Assembly (NCBI GenBank): GCA_020349885.1 | Contig: CP070701.1 | Location: forward strand, 1,196,339-1,260,338 | Reading direction: 5' to 3' | Origin: Acidobacteriota bacterium | GTDB taxonomy: Bacteria; Acidobacteriota; G020349885 | DNA: 64,000 nucleotides | Shown: in pieces, positions 49,634 to 58,290 of the stretch | Layout: the number at the start of each line of letters is the position of its first letter | Numbering within the stretch: position 1 is the stretch's first letter | Made by a program: the position numbers and the translations under genes | Notes under the pieces: generated by a model | Database searches by the model: none | Told to the model about the DNA's origin: nothing | What the model saw: the letters and a program-made list of their open reading frames with translations, nothing else

Positions 49634-51928
49634 GTGCCGAATTCCGCATTGTCCCTCAAGGAAAAACTGTCCTCGCGCGACCCCGAGGTGCGGCGGGTGC
49701 TCGCGGGCTCGCTTCGCGGCGCGGCCGCACCGGAGGCGCGCGAGGCTCTCTACACGCTGCTCGGCGACGAGGACTGGCGCGTGCGCAAGACCGCCGCGGA
49801 GGTGTTGTCCGCGTGCTCCGCGGACGAGCACGGCGCCGCCCTCATCCGCTTTCTTTACGCGGGCGATAACGCGGGACTCCGCAGCTCCGCCACGGAGGTC
49901 CTTTCGAGCTACGGCGGGAAGGTCGTGCCGGTTGTGCTCGAGCACCTGCGCCGGACGGACGACAGCGATGTCCGCATCGCGCTCCTCCAGCTGCTGCACC
50001 ACATGGGCGAGGCCGTTTCGCTGGAGGCCCTGCTCCCCTTTGTCCGCGACTCGAACAGGAACGTGGCGACCGCGGCGATAACCTGTCTGGGGCGCTGCGG
50101 GGGTGCGGCGGCGTACGACAAGCTGGCCGAGCTCCTGGAGTCGGAGGATTTGTGGCTCGCCTTCCATGCCGTGGAGGCCCTGGGCGAGATTCGGGATCCG
50201 CGTGCCACGGAGCTTCTCATGAAGCGCTACGGGGAGGGCGTGCTGCGCAAGTCGATTCTCCAGAGCCTGGGCCGCATCGGAGACGTTCGCGCCGTTTCGT
50301 TCCTCGCGAAGGCCGTCGCCGAGCGAAAAAAGATCCAGATGGACGCCCTCGAGGCCCTTTACCGCATTCACCGAAACTTGGAGCAAAGGGGGGATTCGGA
50401 GGCGCGGCGACGCCTCGAAGGCGAGTTTCGAAAAAATTTCAACATGGAGCGTCTCGACGACCTTCTCCACCGTGGCCTCCAGAGCGACGATCCCCTGGAG
50501 CGCACGATCACCATCGAGGCGCTCGGCTGGCTGCAGGGTGAAAAAGCCGTTTCGCATCTGATCGAGGCGCTGCGCGACGCCACCTTGCGCGAGGCGGCCC
50601 AGTCGGCGCTGGCGCGCATGGGTGGAGCGGCGCTTCCGACGCTAGTCAACATCCTTGTCCCGGAGCAGGCGTCGGAGCTCGCGGGCCGGCCCGAGGACGA
50701 GGACACCGAGGTGGCGGTCATAGAAACCCTGGGCATGATCGCGAGCGAAGAGGCGGTGCGGCCCCTGAGCCGCCAGATTATGCGGGAGGAGCCGGAGATT
50801 CGCCTTGCGGCGATCGAAGCACTCGGGCGGATCGAAAGCCCGCTCGTCTGGCCCGAGCTTCTCGCGCAGTTTGGCGACGCGAGTCCTGTAGTGCAGGCGG
50901 GCGCTGTAAGCGGACTGATGCACGTCCTGGCGGGGAAGGCCTCGGAGGAAGCCGTCGAGGCGCTGGAGCAGGCGCTGCGCGACGACCGTCCCGCGGTGCG
51001 CGCGAACGCGCTCAACGTGTACGCCCGTCTGCAAGGCGCACGTGCGCGTGAGGCGCTGCTGCTCGCCTCGAAAGACGAAGCGCGCGCGGTGCGCCAGACG
51101 GCGATCGAGCGCATGGGGGATTTGGAGGATTCGGCGTTCTTCGCCGCGTTCGTCTCGGCGCTTTCCGACGAAAGCGGCCGCGTGCGAGAGGCGGCTGTGC
51201 GCGCCCTGGCCAAGCTCCGCTCTTCGGAGGCACTCGAAAAACTCTTGTCCCTTCTTGAGGACGAGGACATGTGGGTGCGGGCGGAGGCCATCGAAGCGCT
51301 CGGCGAAATCGGGCGCGGCAGCGAGCGCGTGGCCGAGGCGCTTCTTGGGCGCTTCGATTCGGAGGAGCCGCCGGTGCAGATTGCCGCGCTGAAAGCGCTT
51401 GGAAACGTGGGGACGTCCGCCGCCGTGGACGCGGTGTTTCGTGCCGTGGAGCAAAGCCGGGGCGAGCTTCGGGTGGCCGCCATCAAGGCCTTGAGCGCCG
51501 TGCCCGGGGAGGCCGCACGGCTTCGGCTGGAGCAGTGCCTGCGCCGAGAGGAGGGGGACGACGATGAGGCGCGCCGGAACTGGAAGCCGGTCGTCGTGGC
51601 GCTAGACGCACTTTTCGCGCGGAGCGACGCGGCCCGGGCGCTCGAGAGCTTAACGGCGCTTCTTCTTTCTCCCTCGGACCCGCTGGTGCTTCGAAAGGTC
51701 ATCGCGGGCCTCGCGCAGCTTCGGGCTTCGGAGGCCCTTCCTCTCGTGCTAGCCTTCTTGGACCAGGAGCAGTGCGTCGAAGAGGTCGGCATGTACCTTC
51801 GCGCGCTCAAGGACGTTTCTCCCGATTCCGTGGAGAACGCCGTTCGCCGCCTTTCGCCCCGTGCCGCGAGCCTGGCCGAGCGGCTCCTTCAGCAGGGGGC
51901 GGTTCCGACAGGTCGGAAAGCGCCATGA
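49634..51928 (+). CDS. HEAT-repeat scaffold protein
   Basis: A 764-residue protein made almost entirely of HEAT / PBS-lyase-type repeats of about 30 residues, for example DEDWRVRKTAAEVLSACSAD, SEDLWLAFHAVEALGEIRDP and DEDMWVRAEAIEALGEIGRG; I estimate 20 or more. GTG start with GGAG 5 nt upstream. No catalytic residues are seen. In a che operon with no receptor gene it may act as assembly platform or sensor adaptor. The stop overlaps cheR (ATGA). Confidence 0.88.
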   Translation: MPNSALSLKEKLSSRDPEVRRVLAGSLRGAAAPEAREALYTLLGDEDWRVRKTAAEVLSACSADEHGAALIRFLYAGDNAGLRSSATEVLSSYGGKVVPVVLEHLRRTDDSDVRIALLQLLHHMGEAVSLEALLPFVRDSNRNVATAAITCLGRCGGAAAYDKLAELLESEDLWLAFHAVEALGEIRDPRATELLMKRYGEGVLRKSILQSLGRIGDVRAVSFLAKAVAERKKIQMDALEALYRIHRNLEQRGDSEARRRLEGEFRKNFNMERLDDLLHRGLQSDDPLERTITIEALGWLQGEKAVSHLIEALRDATLREAAQSALARMGGAALPTLVNILVPEQASELAGRPEDEDTEVAVIETLGMIASEEAVRPLSRQIMREEPEIRLAAIEALGRIESPLVWPELLAQFGDASPVVQAGAVSGLMHVLAGKASEEAVEALEQALRDDRPAVRANALNVYARLQGARAREALLLASKDEARAVRQTAIERMGDLEDSAFFAAFVSALSDESGRVREAAVRALAKLRSSEALEKLLSLLEDEDMWVRAEAIEALGEIGRGSERVAEALLGRFDSEEPPVQIAALKALGNVGTSAAVDAVFRAVEQSRGELRVAAIKALSAVPGEAARLRLEQCLRREEGDDDEARRNWKPVVVALDALFARSDAARALESLTALLLSPSDPLVLRKVIAGLAQLRASEALPLVLAFLDQEQCVEEVGMYLRALKDVSPDSVENAVRRLSPRAASLAERLLQQGAVPTGRKAP

Positions 51929-52791
51929 CGGACTCCCTGCTTTTCCGCGCGCCGGTCTCCGAGGACGAGCTTCCGGACGAAATCTACCGGGCCATCTGCC
52001 AGCTCGTGCTCGACTACAGCGGCCTCTCGTTTGGAGATAACTCGAAGTTCATCGTGCAGAAGCGCGTGGCCAAGCGCATGGCCGCTCTTCAGGAGGACGA
52101 TTACCAGAAGTACTACTACCATCTGCTCTACGACAGGGACGGTCACAGGGAGCTCGACCAACTCGTGGAGCTTCTTACGACCGGGGAGACGTATTTTTTC
52201 AGGGAGATGAATCAGCTGAACGCCTTTATCCACGAAATTCTCCCGGAGATTATGGACGCGGACGCCGCCCGCGAGAAGCGGAACCTGAAAATCTGGAGTG
52301 CGGGCTGCGCGAGCGGCGAAGAGCCCTATACGCTGGCCGCGCTTCTGCTGGAAAAGAGCCTGCCCTCGGAGTGGAACATCGAGATTTTCGGTAGCGACAT
52401 TAACCGGGCGCTTCTCCATCAGGCGCGGGCGGGTGTCTATCGGGAGAATTCGTTCCGCGCGACCGACGATTACTTCCGCGCCAAGTATTTCGAGCGCATC
52501 GACGACAAGACCCACCGCATTCGGGACGAGGTCAAAAAGTATGTGACGTTCGGGTGGGTCAACCTTTACGATGTGCGGCGCCCCCTGATCTTCGGCGAGG
52601 TGGACGTGGTTTTCTGCCGCAACGTGATCATCTATTTCGACAAGGCTGGCAAGAAACGGGTCATCGACTCGCTTTACGAGCGGCTGCGACCGGGCGGGTT
52701 TCTTATGCTCGGCCACTCGGAATCGCTTCTGAACGTCTCAACGAAGTTTCGCCTGCGGCATTTCAAGCACGACATGGTGTACCAGAAATGA
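51925..52791 (+). CDS. cheR: Chemotaxis methyltransferase CheR
   Basis: A 288-residue SAM-dependent glutamate methyltransferase for chemoreceptors. N-terminal helical domain, then LTTGETYFFRE; SAM site KIWSAGCASGEEPYT near residue 125; VFCRNVIIYFD near residue 230; LGHSESL near the C-terminus. ATG 51925 overlaps the HEAT stop. Its presence implies that methylated receptors exist, but none is encoded in this window. Confidence 0.93.
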   Translation: MTDSLLFRAPVSEDELPDEIYRAICQLVLDYSGLSFGDNSKFIVQKRVAKRMAALQEDDYQKYYYHLLYDRDGHRELDQLVELLTTGETYFFREMNQLNAFIHEILPEIMDADAAREKRNLKIWSAGCASGEEPYTLAALLLEKSLPSEWNIEIFGSDINRALLHQARAGVYRENSFRATDDYFRAKYFERIDDKTHRIRDEVKKYVTFGWVNLYDVRRPLIFGEVDVVFCRNVIIYFDKAGKKRVIDSLYERLRPGGFLMLGHSESLLNVSTKFRLRHFKHDMVYQK

Positions 52792-53906
52792 TTCCGCCCC
52801 CTCGACAGGGCTCGGGACAAGCCGAGCGGAACGTCCGCGTTCTCATCGCCGACGACACGGCCTTCAACCGGAAGATCCTTTCCGAGATGCTATCGCGCAC
52901 CCCGGGCGTCGAGGTGGTCGGCACGGCCTACGACGGCCAGGTGACCATCAAGCGCATCGAACAGCTTCAGCCCGACGTGCTCACGCTCGACCTCGAAATG
53001 CCGGCGCTCGACGGCTTTTCGGTGCTGCGGTGGGTGATGGCCAACCGTCCGCTTCCCGTCATCGTCGTGAGCAGCCATGCCACGGACAAGAACGTTTTCA
53101 AGGCCCTTGACTTGGGGGCGGTGGATTTTATCGCGAAACCCGGCAAGCGCGCATCCGTCGAGCTCCACGACATCGAGGTGGACCTCGCGGCCAAGGTTCT
53201 GGCGGCGGCTTCGGCGCACCTCAAGTCCGCGGTGCCTCCTCCCGCCCAGGAGCCCCCTTCGCCTTCCCTTCCGCCTCCGCCGCTTGAACCACCGCCCATC
53301 CCGGTGGGCACGGAGGGAGAGGCCGATGTGGTGCTCATCGGAAGCTCCACCGGCGGCCCGACCATCATCCAGCAATCCCTGGCCGCGTTTCCCGAAAATT
53401 TGCCCGTGAGCGTTCTCGTGGCCCAGCACATGCCGCCCATCTTTACGAACCTTTTCGCCTCGCGCCTCGACCGAGCCTGCAACCTCACCGTCCGGGAGGC
53501 CGAGGACGGGGACGCGATCGAGCCGGGGCACGCCTACGTCGCGCCCGGCGGGAAGCGGACGACGGTGGCCATCGGGAAGAAGCGTCCCGTCCTTCGCGTC
53601 CACCCGAAGAATGAAAACGACCGCTTCGCACCCTCCATCAGCCATCTCTTCCAGTCGGCGGCCGAGACCCTGGGAATCTCCAAAAAGCTCCTGGGAGTTA
53701 TTCTCACGGGCATGAGCGGCGACGGGCGCCAAGGCGTGGAGGCGCTCAAAAAAGCCGACGGGACGACAGTCGTCGAGTCTCCCGAGACCGCCACGGTCCG
53801 CTCGATGCCCGAGGAGATCATTCGGGCCGGGTTGGCCGACGTGGTCTGCAGCGCGGAAAACATGGCGGTGGAAATTTTGAAGCGCTGCCGCGGGCCCCGG
53901 CGGTAG
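52788..53906 (+). CDS. cheB: Chemotaxis methylesterase CheB
   Basis: A 372-residue two-domain enzyme. The receiver domain covers residues about 15-130 (LIADDTAFNRK, phospho-Asp in LTLDLEMPALDG, Lys in IAKPGK), followed by a Pro-rich linker. The methylesterase domain has the catalytic triad motifs GSSTGGP (Ser), AQHMPP (His) and LTGMSGDG (Asp). It removes receptor methyl groups or deamidates Gln. Last gene of the operon; start overlaps cheR. Confidence 0.93.
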   Translation: MIPPPRQGSGQAERNVRVLIADDTAFNRKILSEMLSRTPGVEVVGTAYDGQVTIKRIEQLQPDVLTLDLEMPALDGFSVLRWVMANRPLPVIVVSSHATDKNVFKALDLGAVDFIAKPGKRASVELHDIEVDLAAKVLAAASAHLKSAVPPPAQEPPSPSLPPPPLEPPPIPVGTEGEADVVLIGSSTGGPTIIQQSLAAFPENLPVSVLVAQHMPPIFTNLFASRLDRACNLTVREAEDGDAIEPGHAYVAPGGKRTTVAIGKKRPVLRVHPKNENDRFAPSISHLFQSAAETLGISKKLLGVILTGMSGDGRQGVEALKKADGTTVVESPETATVRSMPEEIIRAGLADVVCSAENMAVEILKRCRGPRR

Positions 53907-53987
53907 CGGGGCCGGGGTGCCGCGCCGCTTGCCGGGCATGCTAATGGGCGGATTTTTCGCGCTTTCCATGGCTGCCCCGACCCCACG

Positions 53988-54713
53988 ATGAAGCGCCTCG
54001 TCCGTACGTGCCGTTTCTTGTTTCAAGCCGTCGTCATTGTCACGGCGACGGTATGTGGGGGGGGCATTGCCATGGGGGTGCTTCTCCTGCGGTTTCCGCG
54101 TGCCTGGTTTGACAGGATCCAATGGGTGTGGGCCTCCGCCATTAGGGGCGCATGCGGCGTGCGCGTCCGCTGCGAGGGGGCGCAGCACGTAAGATCCGGC
54201 CAATGCTATATCGTCGTTGCGAACCACCGCAGCCACTTCGACCTCATCGCGCTCTTTACGACTTTTCCCGCACCTCTTCGCGCCATGGCGAAGCGCCCGC
54301 TTTTTCATATCCCTCTTTTCGGGTGGGCCATGGCACTCGCGGGCTATGTCCCGGTCGACCGCACGAAGAAATCCCGCCGCCCCCACGGGAGTCTTGAGGC
54401 GGCGCTCGACGCCCTGCGCCGCGGCCGAAATATTCTCGTCTTCCCCGAGGGCACGCGCAATACTCGCCCCGAGGCGGGGATGCTTCCTTTCCATAGCGGT
54501 GCGTTTCGGCTGGCGAAGGAGGCCGGGGTTCCCCTTTTGCCCGTCGCCATCCTTGGCGGCGAGAGGGCCCTTCCGCCGCGCACGCTGACCGTTGCGGCGT
54601 GCGAGATGGAGGTGAGGATAGGAAGTCCCATTTCCGCCCCTTGCGAGGAAGTTGCGGTTCGGGATCTCTCGGAGAGCGCGCGGCGCGCCATCGAGGCCCT
54701 CCTTGAGGAGTAG
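53988..54713 (+). CDS. plsC: 1-acyl-sn-glycerol-3-phosphate acyltransferase
   Basis: A 241-residue membrane-associated acyltransferase making phosphatidic acid. N-terminal hydrophobic helix (FLFQAVVIVTATVCGGGIAM), catalytic NHRSHFD near residue 78 (HX4D), VPVDRTKKS, and the substrate box FPEGTRN near residue 155. It lies 81 nt after cheB. GC-rich stems follow its stop. Confidence 0.9.
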   Translation: MKRLVRTCRFLFQAVVIVTATVCGGGIAMGVLLLRFPRAWFDRIQWVWASAIRGACGVRVRCEGAQHVRSGQCYIVVANHRSHFDLIALFTTFPAPLRAMAKRPLFHIPLFGWAMALAGYVPVDRTKKSRRPHGSLEAALDALRRGRNILVFPEGTRNTRPEAGMLPFHSGAFRLAKEAGVPLLPVAILGGERALPPRTLTVAACEMEVRIGSPISAPCEEVAVRDLSESARRAIEALLEE

Positions 54714-54725
54714 GCCGCTCCTTTC

Positions 54726-54773
54726 GGGGCGGGGGCGCGCTTTTCCCGCCCCGTCCCGCTCCGGGAGGGACGG
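54726..54773. terminator. Double GC stem after plsC
   Basis: GGGGCGGG (54726-54733) pairs with CCCGCCCC (54745-54752), and CCGTCCC (54751-54757) pairs with GGGACGG (54767-54773). The first stem encloses a TTTT; there is no trailing T-run. Confidence 0.4.
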
Positions 54774-54811
54774 GCGCGTCCGCTCATCGTGCATTCCCGC
54801 TCCGCACTCTC

Positions 54812-54817
54812 TATAAT
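54812..54817 (+). promoter_or_regulatory. -10 box of metG
   Basis: TATAAT ending 9 nt before the ATG at 54827. GTGCAT at 54789-54794 gives a possible -35 at 17 nt. No ribosome-binding site precedes the ATG. Confidence 0.55.
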
Positions 54818-54826
54818 GGACGCTCG

Positions 54827-56755
54827 ATGATGAAGTTCTACGTCACCACGCCGCTCTACTACGTGAACGACGAGCCGCACATCGGCCACACCTACTCGAC
54901 CGTCGTGGCGGACGTCGTCGCGCGCACCAAGCGCCTGCGCGGCTTCGACGTTCATTTCCTGACGGGCACCGACGAGCACGGCCAGAAAATCGAGCGCGCC
55001 GCCGCGGCGCAGAACCTCGAGCCCATCGAGCTCGCCGACAAGGTGGTCGAGAAATACCACGCGCTCTGGAAGATTCTTCGCATCAGCCACGACGACTTCA
55101 TCCGCACCACCGAGGAGCGCCACCGGAAGGGCGTCTACGCGCTTTTCGAGAAAATTCACGCAAACGGACGTGACGACATCTTTCTCGACGACTACGAGGG
55201 CTGGTACTGCACGTCGTGCGAGACGTTCTGGCTCGAGTCGCAGCTGGGGGAGGGCGGCGCGTGCCCCAACCCCGAATGCGGCCGTCCGGCCGAGAAGACC
55301 ACTGAGCGTACGTACTTTTTCCGCCTCTCGGCCTACCAGGAGGCGCTCCTTGAGCACTTCAAGGCGCACCCGTCCTTCATCAGGCCGGAGCATCGCCGCC
55401 AGGAAATTTTCCGGTTCGTCGAAAGCGGCCTCCGGGACCTTTCGATCAGCCGGACGACGGTGCGCTGGGGCATCCCCGCGCCCCGCGCCGAGGGCCATAC
55501 GCTCTACGTCTGGTTCGACGCCCTCATCAACTACATAAGCGCCGTGGGCTACGGCGACGACGACGAGGAGTTTTCCCGCTGGTGGCCGGCGGACCTGCAT
55601 CTCATCGGCAAGGACATTCTCCGGTTCCACGCCGTGTACTGGCCCGCCTTCCTGATGGCCGCCGGCGTCGAGCCGCCAAAGGAGATTTTCGGCCACGGCT
55701 GGTGGCTTCGGGACGAGGGCAAGATGTCGAAGACGCGGGGCAACATCGTCCGCCCCTACCACATTTTGAACGACTTCGGCCCGGACGCCCTGCGCTATTT
55801 CCTCCTGCGCGAGATGGTCTTCGGCGAGGACGCGAACTTCTCGGACGAGGCCTTCCTCCATCGTCTCAACAGCGACGTGGCGAACGATCTGGGAAACCTC
55901 CTCTCGCGCACCGCGAAGCTCATCGAGGGCCTTCCGGCGGCGGAGGGACGCCCCGGCGGCGCGCTCTCGTCGAGCGACGCCTCCCCCGCGCTGCGCGGGG
56001 CGGCCGAAAAGGCGGCGCGCGCTTTCTTCGACTCGTTCGACGCCTACCGCTTCAGCGACGGTCTTCGCGCGCTGTGGGCGCTCGTCGCGGAGGTGAACCG
56101 CTACATTGACGCGAGCGCGCCGTGGCAGCTCTCGAAGGATTCTTCCAAGCGCGCGCAGCTCGAAAAAATTCTCTCGGACGCCGCCGAGGCGCTGCGCATC
56201 GCGGCGGTGCTCCTCTCGCCGGTGGCGCCCGGCTACGCGGAAGAGATTCTGAAGCAGCTGGGCGTCCCCGCGAAGGCCGAGGCGCTGCGCGAGGCAGACG
56301 CCTCGTGGGGCGCGCGCCTCGTGGGCGCGAAGGCGAAGAAGGGAAAGGCGCTCTTTCAAAGAACCGACCTCAAGACTTACCTGGAGGCTGAAATGACCGA
56401 AGAGAAAAAAGACTCGCAAACTTCCGCGTCGATGGTTGGCATCGAGGATTTCGCCGGGATGGAAATCCTGGTGGCGCAGGTGCTCGAGGCGGAAGGAATC
56501 CCCAAGTCGAAGAAACTGCTGCGCGTCGTGGCGGACCTGGGCTCGGAAAAAAGGCAGCTGGTCGCGGGCGTCGCCGAGCGCTACAAGCCCGAGGAGCTCG
56601 TCGGGCGGCGCATCCTCGTCCTCGCGAACCTTCAGCCCGCAAAGCTGATGGGCGTCGAGTCGCAGGGCATGCTGCTTGCGGCGGAGACGCCCGACGGCGA
56701 CGTCTCCGTGGTCTGGGGCCCCGAGGACGTGCCGCTCGGGAGCAAGGTGAGGTAG
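54827..56755 (+). CDS. metG: Methionyl-tRNA synthetase
   Basis: A 642-residue class-I synthetase. The HIGH motif is EPHIGHTYS near residue 17. Four zinc-type cysteines lie near 126-150 (YCTSCETFW, CPNPEC). The KMSKS-equivalent is KMSKTRGN near residue 299. The C-terminal EMAP/Arc1p-like tRNA-binding domain starts at DFAGMEILVAQVLEAEG (about 542-642). Starts ATGATG; either codon may be used. Confidence 0.96.
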   Translation: MMKFYVTTPLYYVNDEPHIGHTYSTVVADVVARTKRLRGFDVHFLTGTDEHGQKIERAAAAQNLEPIELADKVVEKYHALWKILRISHDDFIRTTEERHRKGVYALFEKIHANGRDDIFLDDYEGWYCTSCETFWLESQLGEGGACPNPECGRPAEKTTERTYFFRLSAYQEALLEHFKAHPSFIRPEHRRQEIFRFVESGLRDLSISRTTVRWGIPAPRAEGHTLYVWFDALINYISAVGYGDDDEEFSRWWPADLHLIGKDILRFHAVYWPAFLMAAGVEPPKEIFGHGWWLRDEGKMSKTRGNIVRPYHILNDFGPDALRYFLLREMVFGEDANFSDEAFLHRLNSDVANDLGNLLSRTAKLIEGLPAAEGRPGGALSSSDASPALRGAAEKAARAFFDSFDAYRFSDGLRALWALVAEVNRYIDASAPWQLSKDSSKRAQLEKILSDAAEALRIAAVLLSPVAPGYAEEILKQLGVPAKAEALREADASWGARLVGAKAKKGKALFQRTDLKTYLEAEMTEEKKDSQTSASMVGIEDFAGMEILVAQVLEAEGIPKSKKLLRVVADLGSEKRQLVAGVAERYKPEELVGRRILVLANLQPAKLMGVESQGMLLAAETPDGDVSVVWGPEDVPLGSKVR

Positions 56756-56763
56756 GTTCGTTC

Positions 56764-56806
56764 TTGCCCCGGCTTTAGTCTGGGCTTGCCCCGACGCATG
56801 CGTCGG
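56764..56806. repeat. Dispersed hairpin-repeat copy
   Basis: Two TTGCCCCG words with GGCTTTAGTCTGGG between them, then the perfect 16-bp palindrome CCGACGCATGCGTCGG at 56791-56806. Words and stem resemble the 11.2-11.8 kb cluster. Confidence 0.6.
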
Positions 56807-56902
56807 CATAGAATGGGAGGCGAGGACGAAGGAGTGACGGGGCGCGGAGGCGGGGGGCGGATGGCTTTGGGGAGAGGTTGTTCCTAATAAGCACAATCGT
56901 CG

Positions 56903-56929
56903 TTTACTTCAGTAGAAAAGGTGTATAAT
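56903..56929 (+). promoter_or_regulatory. Promoter of the 57-kb operon
   Basis: TATAAT at 56924-56929 with TTTACT at 56903-56908 (15-nt spacing, suboptimal). Transcript start near 56936, about 64 nt before the GTG at 57000. Confidence 0.5.
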
Positions 56930-56999
56930 TCCCACTGGGACAAGCTTGATATGCACAAAGGGCTCGTAACGTGACGCTGCCTGCAGATAGAGAGGGCAA

Positions 57000-57302
57000 G
57001 TGAAAAAGATCTGGAGGGTTATCAAGAAGCCGCTCCTTGCCGTCGTGTGGATGGTAGTGGGTGTCGTGCTGACCTACGAAATTCTTGTACATTTTCCACT
57101 CAAGTGGGCCTGTCTTAGCACCTATCACAGCGCAGCCACGCATCGGTATATTCGTAACCTTGAGAATGAACAGATACCGTACGAGGTCGAAGTATCCGTC
57201 CATGCTTCGGGAGAATGGGGGCGCGAGCTGCTCAGGCGCTATCGATTAAGTGAGAACAAGCATGAGTTGTTTCAATTTCCAATTGAGGAGGAAGAGGAGT
57301 GA
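57000..57302 (+). CDS. Small membrane-anchored hypothetical protein
   Basis: A 100-residue protein of unknown family. Basic N-terminus (MKKIWRVIKKPLLAV), one transmembrane helix (VWMVVGVVLTYEILVHF), then a short extracytoplasmic part ending in an acidic tail (EEEEE). GTG start with GAGAGG upstream. The stop overlaps the next start (GTGA), so the two are co-translated. AT-richer than the flanking housekeeping genes. Confidence 0.65.
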   Translation: MKKIWRVIKKPLLAVVWMVVGVVLTYEILVHFPLKWACLSTYHSAATHRYIRNLENEQIPYEVEVSVHASGEWGRELLRRYRLSENKHELFQFPIEEEEE

Positions 57303-58204
57303 GAAGCACCGTAGAGGTGCCTCGAAGAAGTTTGTGGTGGAAAAGAATCAGATTCGCTCTGATCTGGATGGGCATTGGAAGTGTGATCCTAGTCGTGTCC
57401 CCTATCGGAAGGCGCATCCATGATGTTCGTGGGACGATGAACACGAGGATACGTGTACATGAAAGCGAAATAGGGGTTTTCTTGGATTTGCTGGAGTTTA
57501 ATGGCGGCATTCATGCATTCGACATTACTGTTCCGAGATGGTACAAGCAAGAAGCACTCAAGTGTTCTGAGGACGTATGGGATCTATCAGAGTTATGGAC
57601 TCCCGGAGACGAATCATCCTGCGGGTTTGTTGAAAGGAGCGTCGGTGCGTTGACTTTTGGGATGGATGCTCGTGAAGTGTATCTGGTCATGGGCCCCGGC
57701 GAATGGCATGACACACACATTGAGAACCACCGCTCATCCTACGATGAGGTTCTGGACATTTCGCTTGAAATTGTTGAACCGGATGAAGATGGCGGCGGAA
57801 TCAAGAGGATCTTGGTATATGAGGGACAACCGACAGTGGAGAATGTTACGGCGAAGCTCGCGGCGCACTGTGCGCGGATACCCGAACCGCTGAATCTCAT
57901 CGAACGTAGTCCCGAAGATTATGAGACGCCGCGAGGAATACGGCTGGGACTCAGTCGAAAAGAAGTTGCGGATATCCTAGGAGAGCCGACAAGAACCCTT
58001 TTCAAACACTTTCCAGGCGGTGTGGGATCAACTACACTTTTCTACGAGACGGATTTTGAGGAGAACGAATGCGTCGAGATCTTCTATACGGCGATGTACA
58101 CGTTCGATGATGAGGACAAGCTCTGCGCGTTCATGCTCTACGATGGCTGGCCCCACGAGGATCCATGGTGGACAACCGTGCGGATGAAGTTCAAGAAGTT
58201 CTAA
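57299..58204 (+). CDS. Membrane-anchored protein with two BamE/SmpA-like motifs
   Basis: A 301-residue protein. One N-terminal membrane helix (FALIWMGIGSVILVVS), then an extracytoplasmic region. Two segments repeat the BamE/SmpA-type pattern (I.LG.s..EV...LG.P): ALTFGMDAREVYLVMGPGEW near residue 118 and GIRLGLSRKEVADILGEPT near residue 218. This suggests a tandem pair of that small fold. No enzymatic motif is seen. GTG start overlaps the upstream stop; its stop overlaps the start of a 28-residue frame (TAATG). Confidence 0.68.
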   Translation: MRSTVEVPRRSLWWKRIRFALIWMGIGSVILVVSPIGRRIHDVRGTMNTRIRVHESEIGVFLDLLEFNGGIHAFDITVPRWYKQEALKCSEDVWDLSELWTPGDESSCGFVERSVGALTFGMDAREVYLVMGPGEWHDTHIENHRSSYDEVLDISLEIVEPDEDGGGIKRILVYEGQPTVENVTAKLAAHCARIPEPLNLIERSPEDYETPRGIRLGLSRKEVADILGEPTRTLFKHFPGGVGSTTLFYETDFEENECVEIFYTAMYTFDDEDKLCAFMLYDGWPHEDPWWTTVRMKFKKF

Positions 58205-58290
58205 TGCGCTCATTGCTGTCGGTTATTTGCATCGCATTCCTTGCTGCCTCGTGGGGCGTGGCGGGGGACTGCGAAAAACAACGAAGATGA
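58204..58290 (+). CDS. 28-residue secreted-peptide-like small ORF
   Basis: The frame begins MRSLLSVICIAFLAA and ends DCEKQRR. It looks like a signal peptide with a very short mature part. Its ATG overlaps the upstream stop (TAATG) and its TGA overlaps the ATG of the ankyrin gene (ATGA). The tight linkage on both sides argues for translation. It may be a relay for coupled translation, a small exported peptide, or a remnant signal sequence of a once longer gene. Confidence 0.45.
   Translation: MRSLLSVICIAFLAASWGVAGDCEKQRR

Noticed and set aside
54344..56896. An 850-residue minus-strand open frame
   Set aside because: Antisense to plsC and metG, which carry unambiguous catalytic motifs; its own translation is Arg/Ala-rich without domains.
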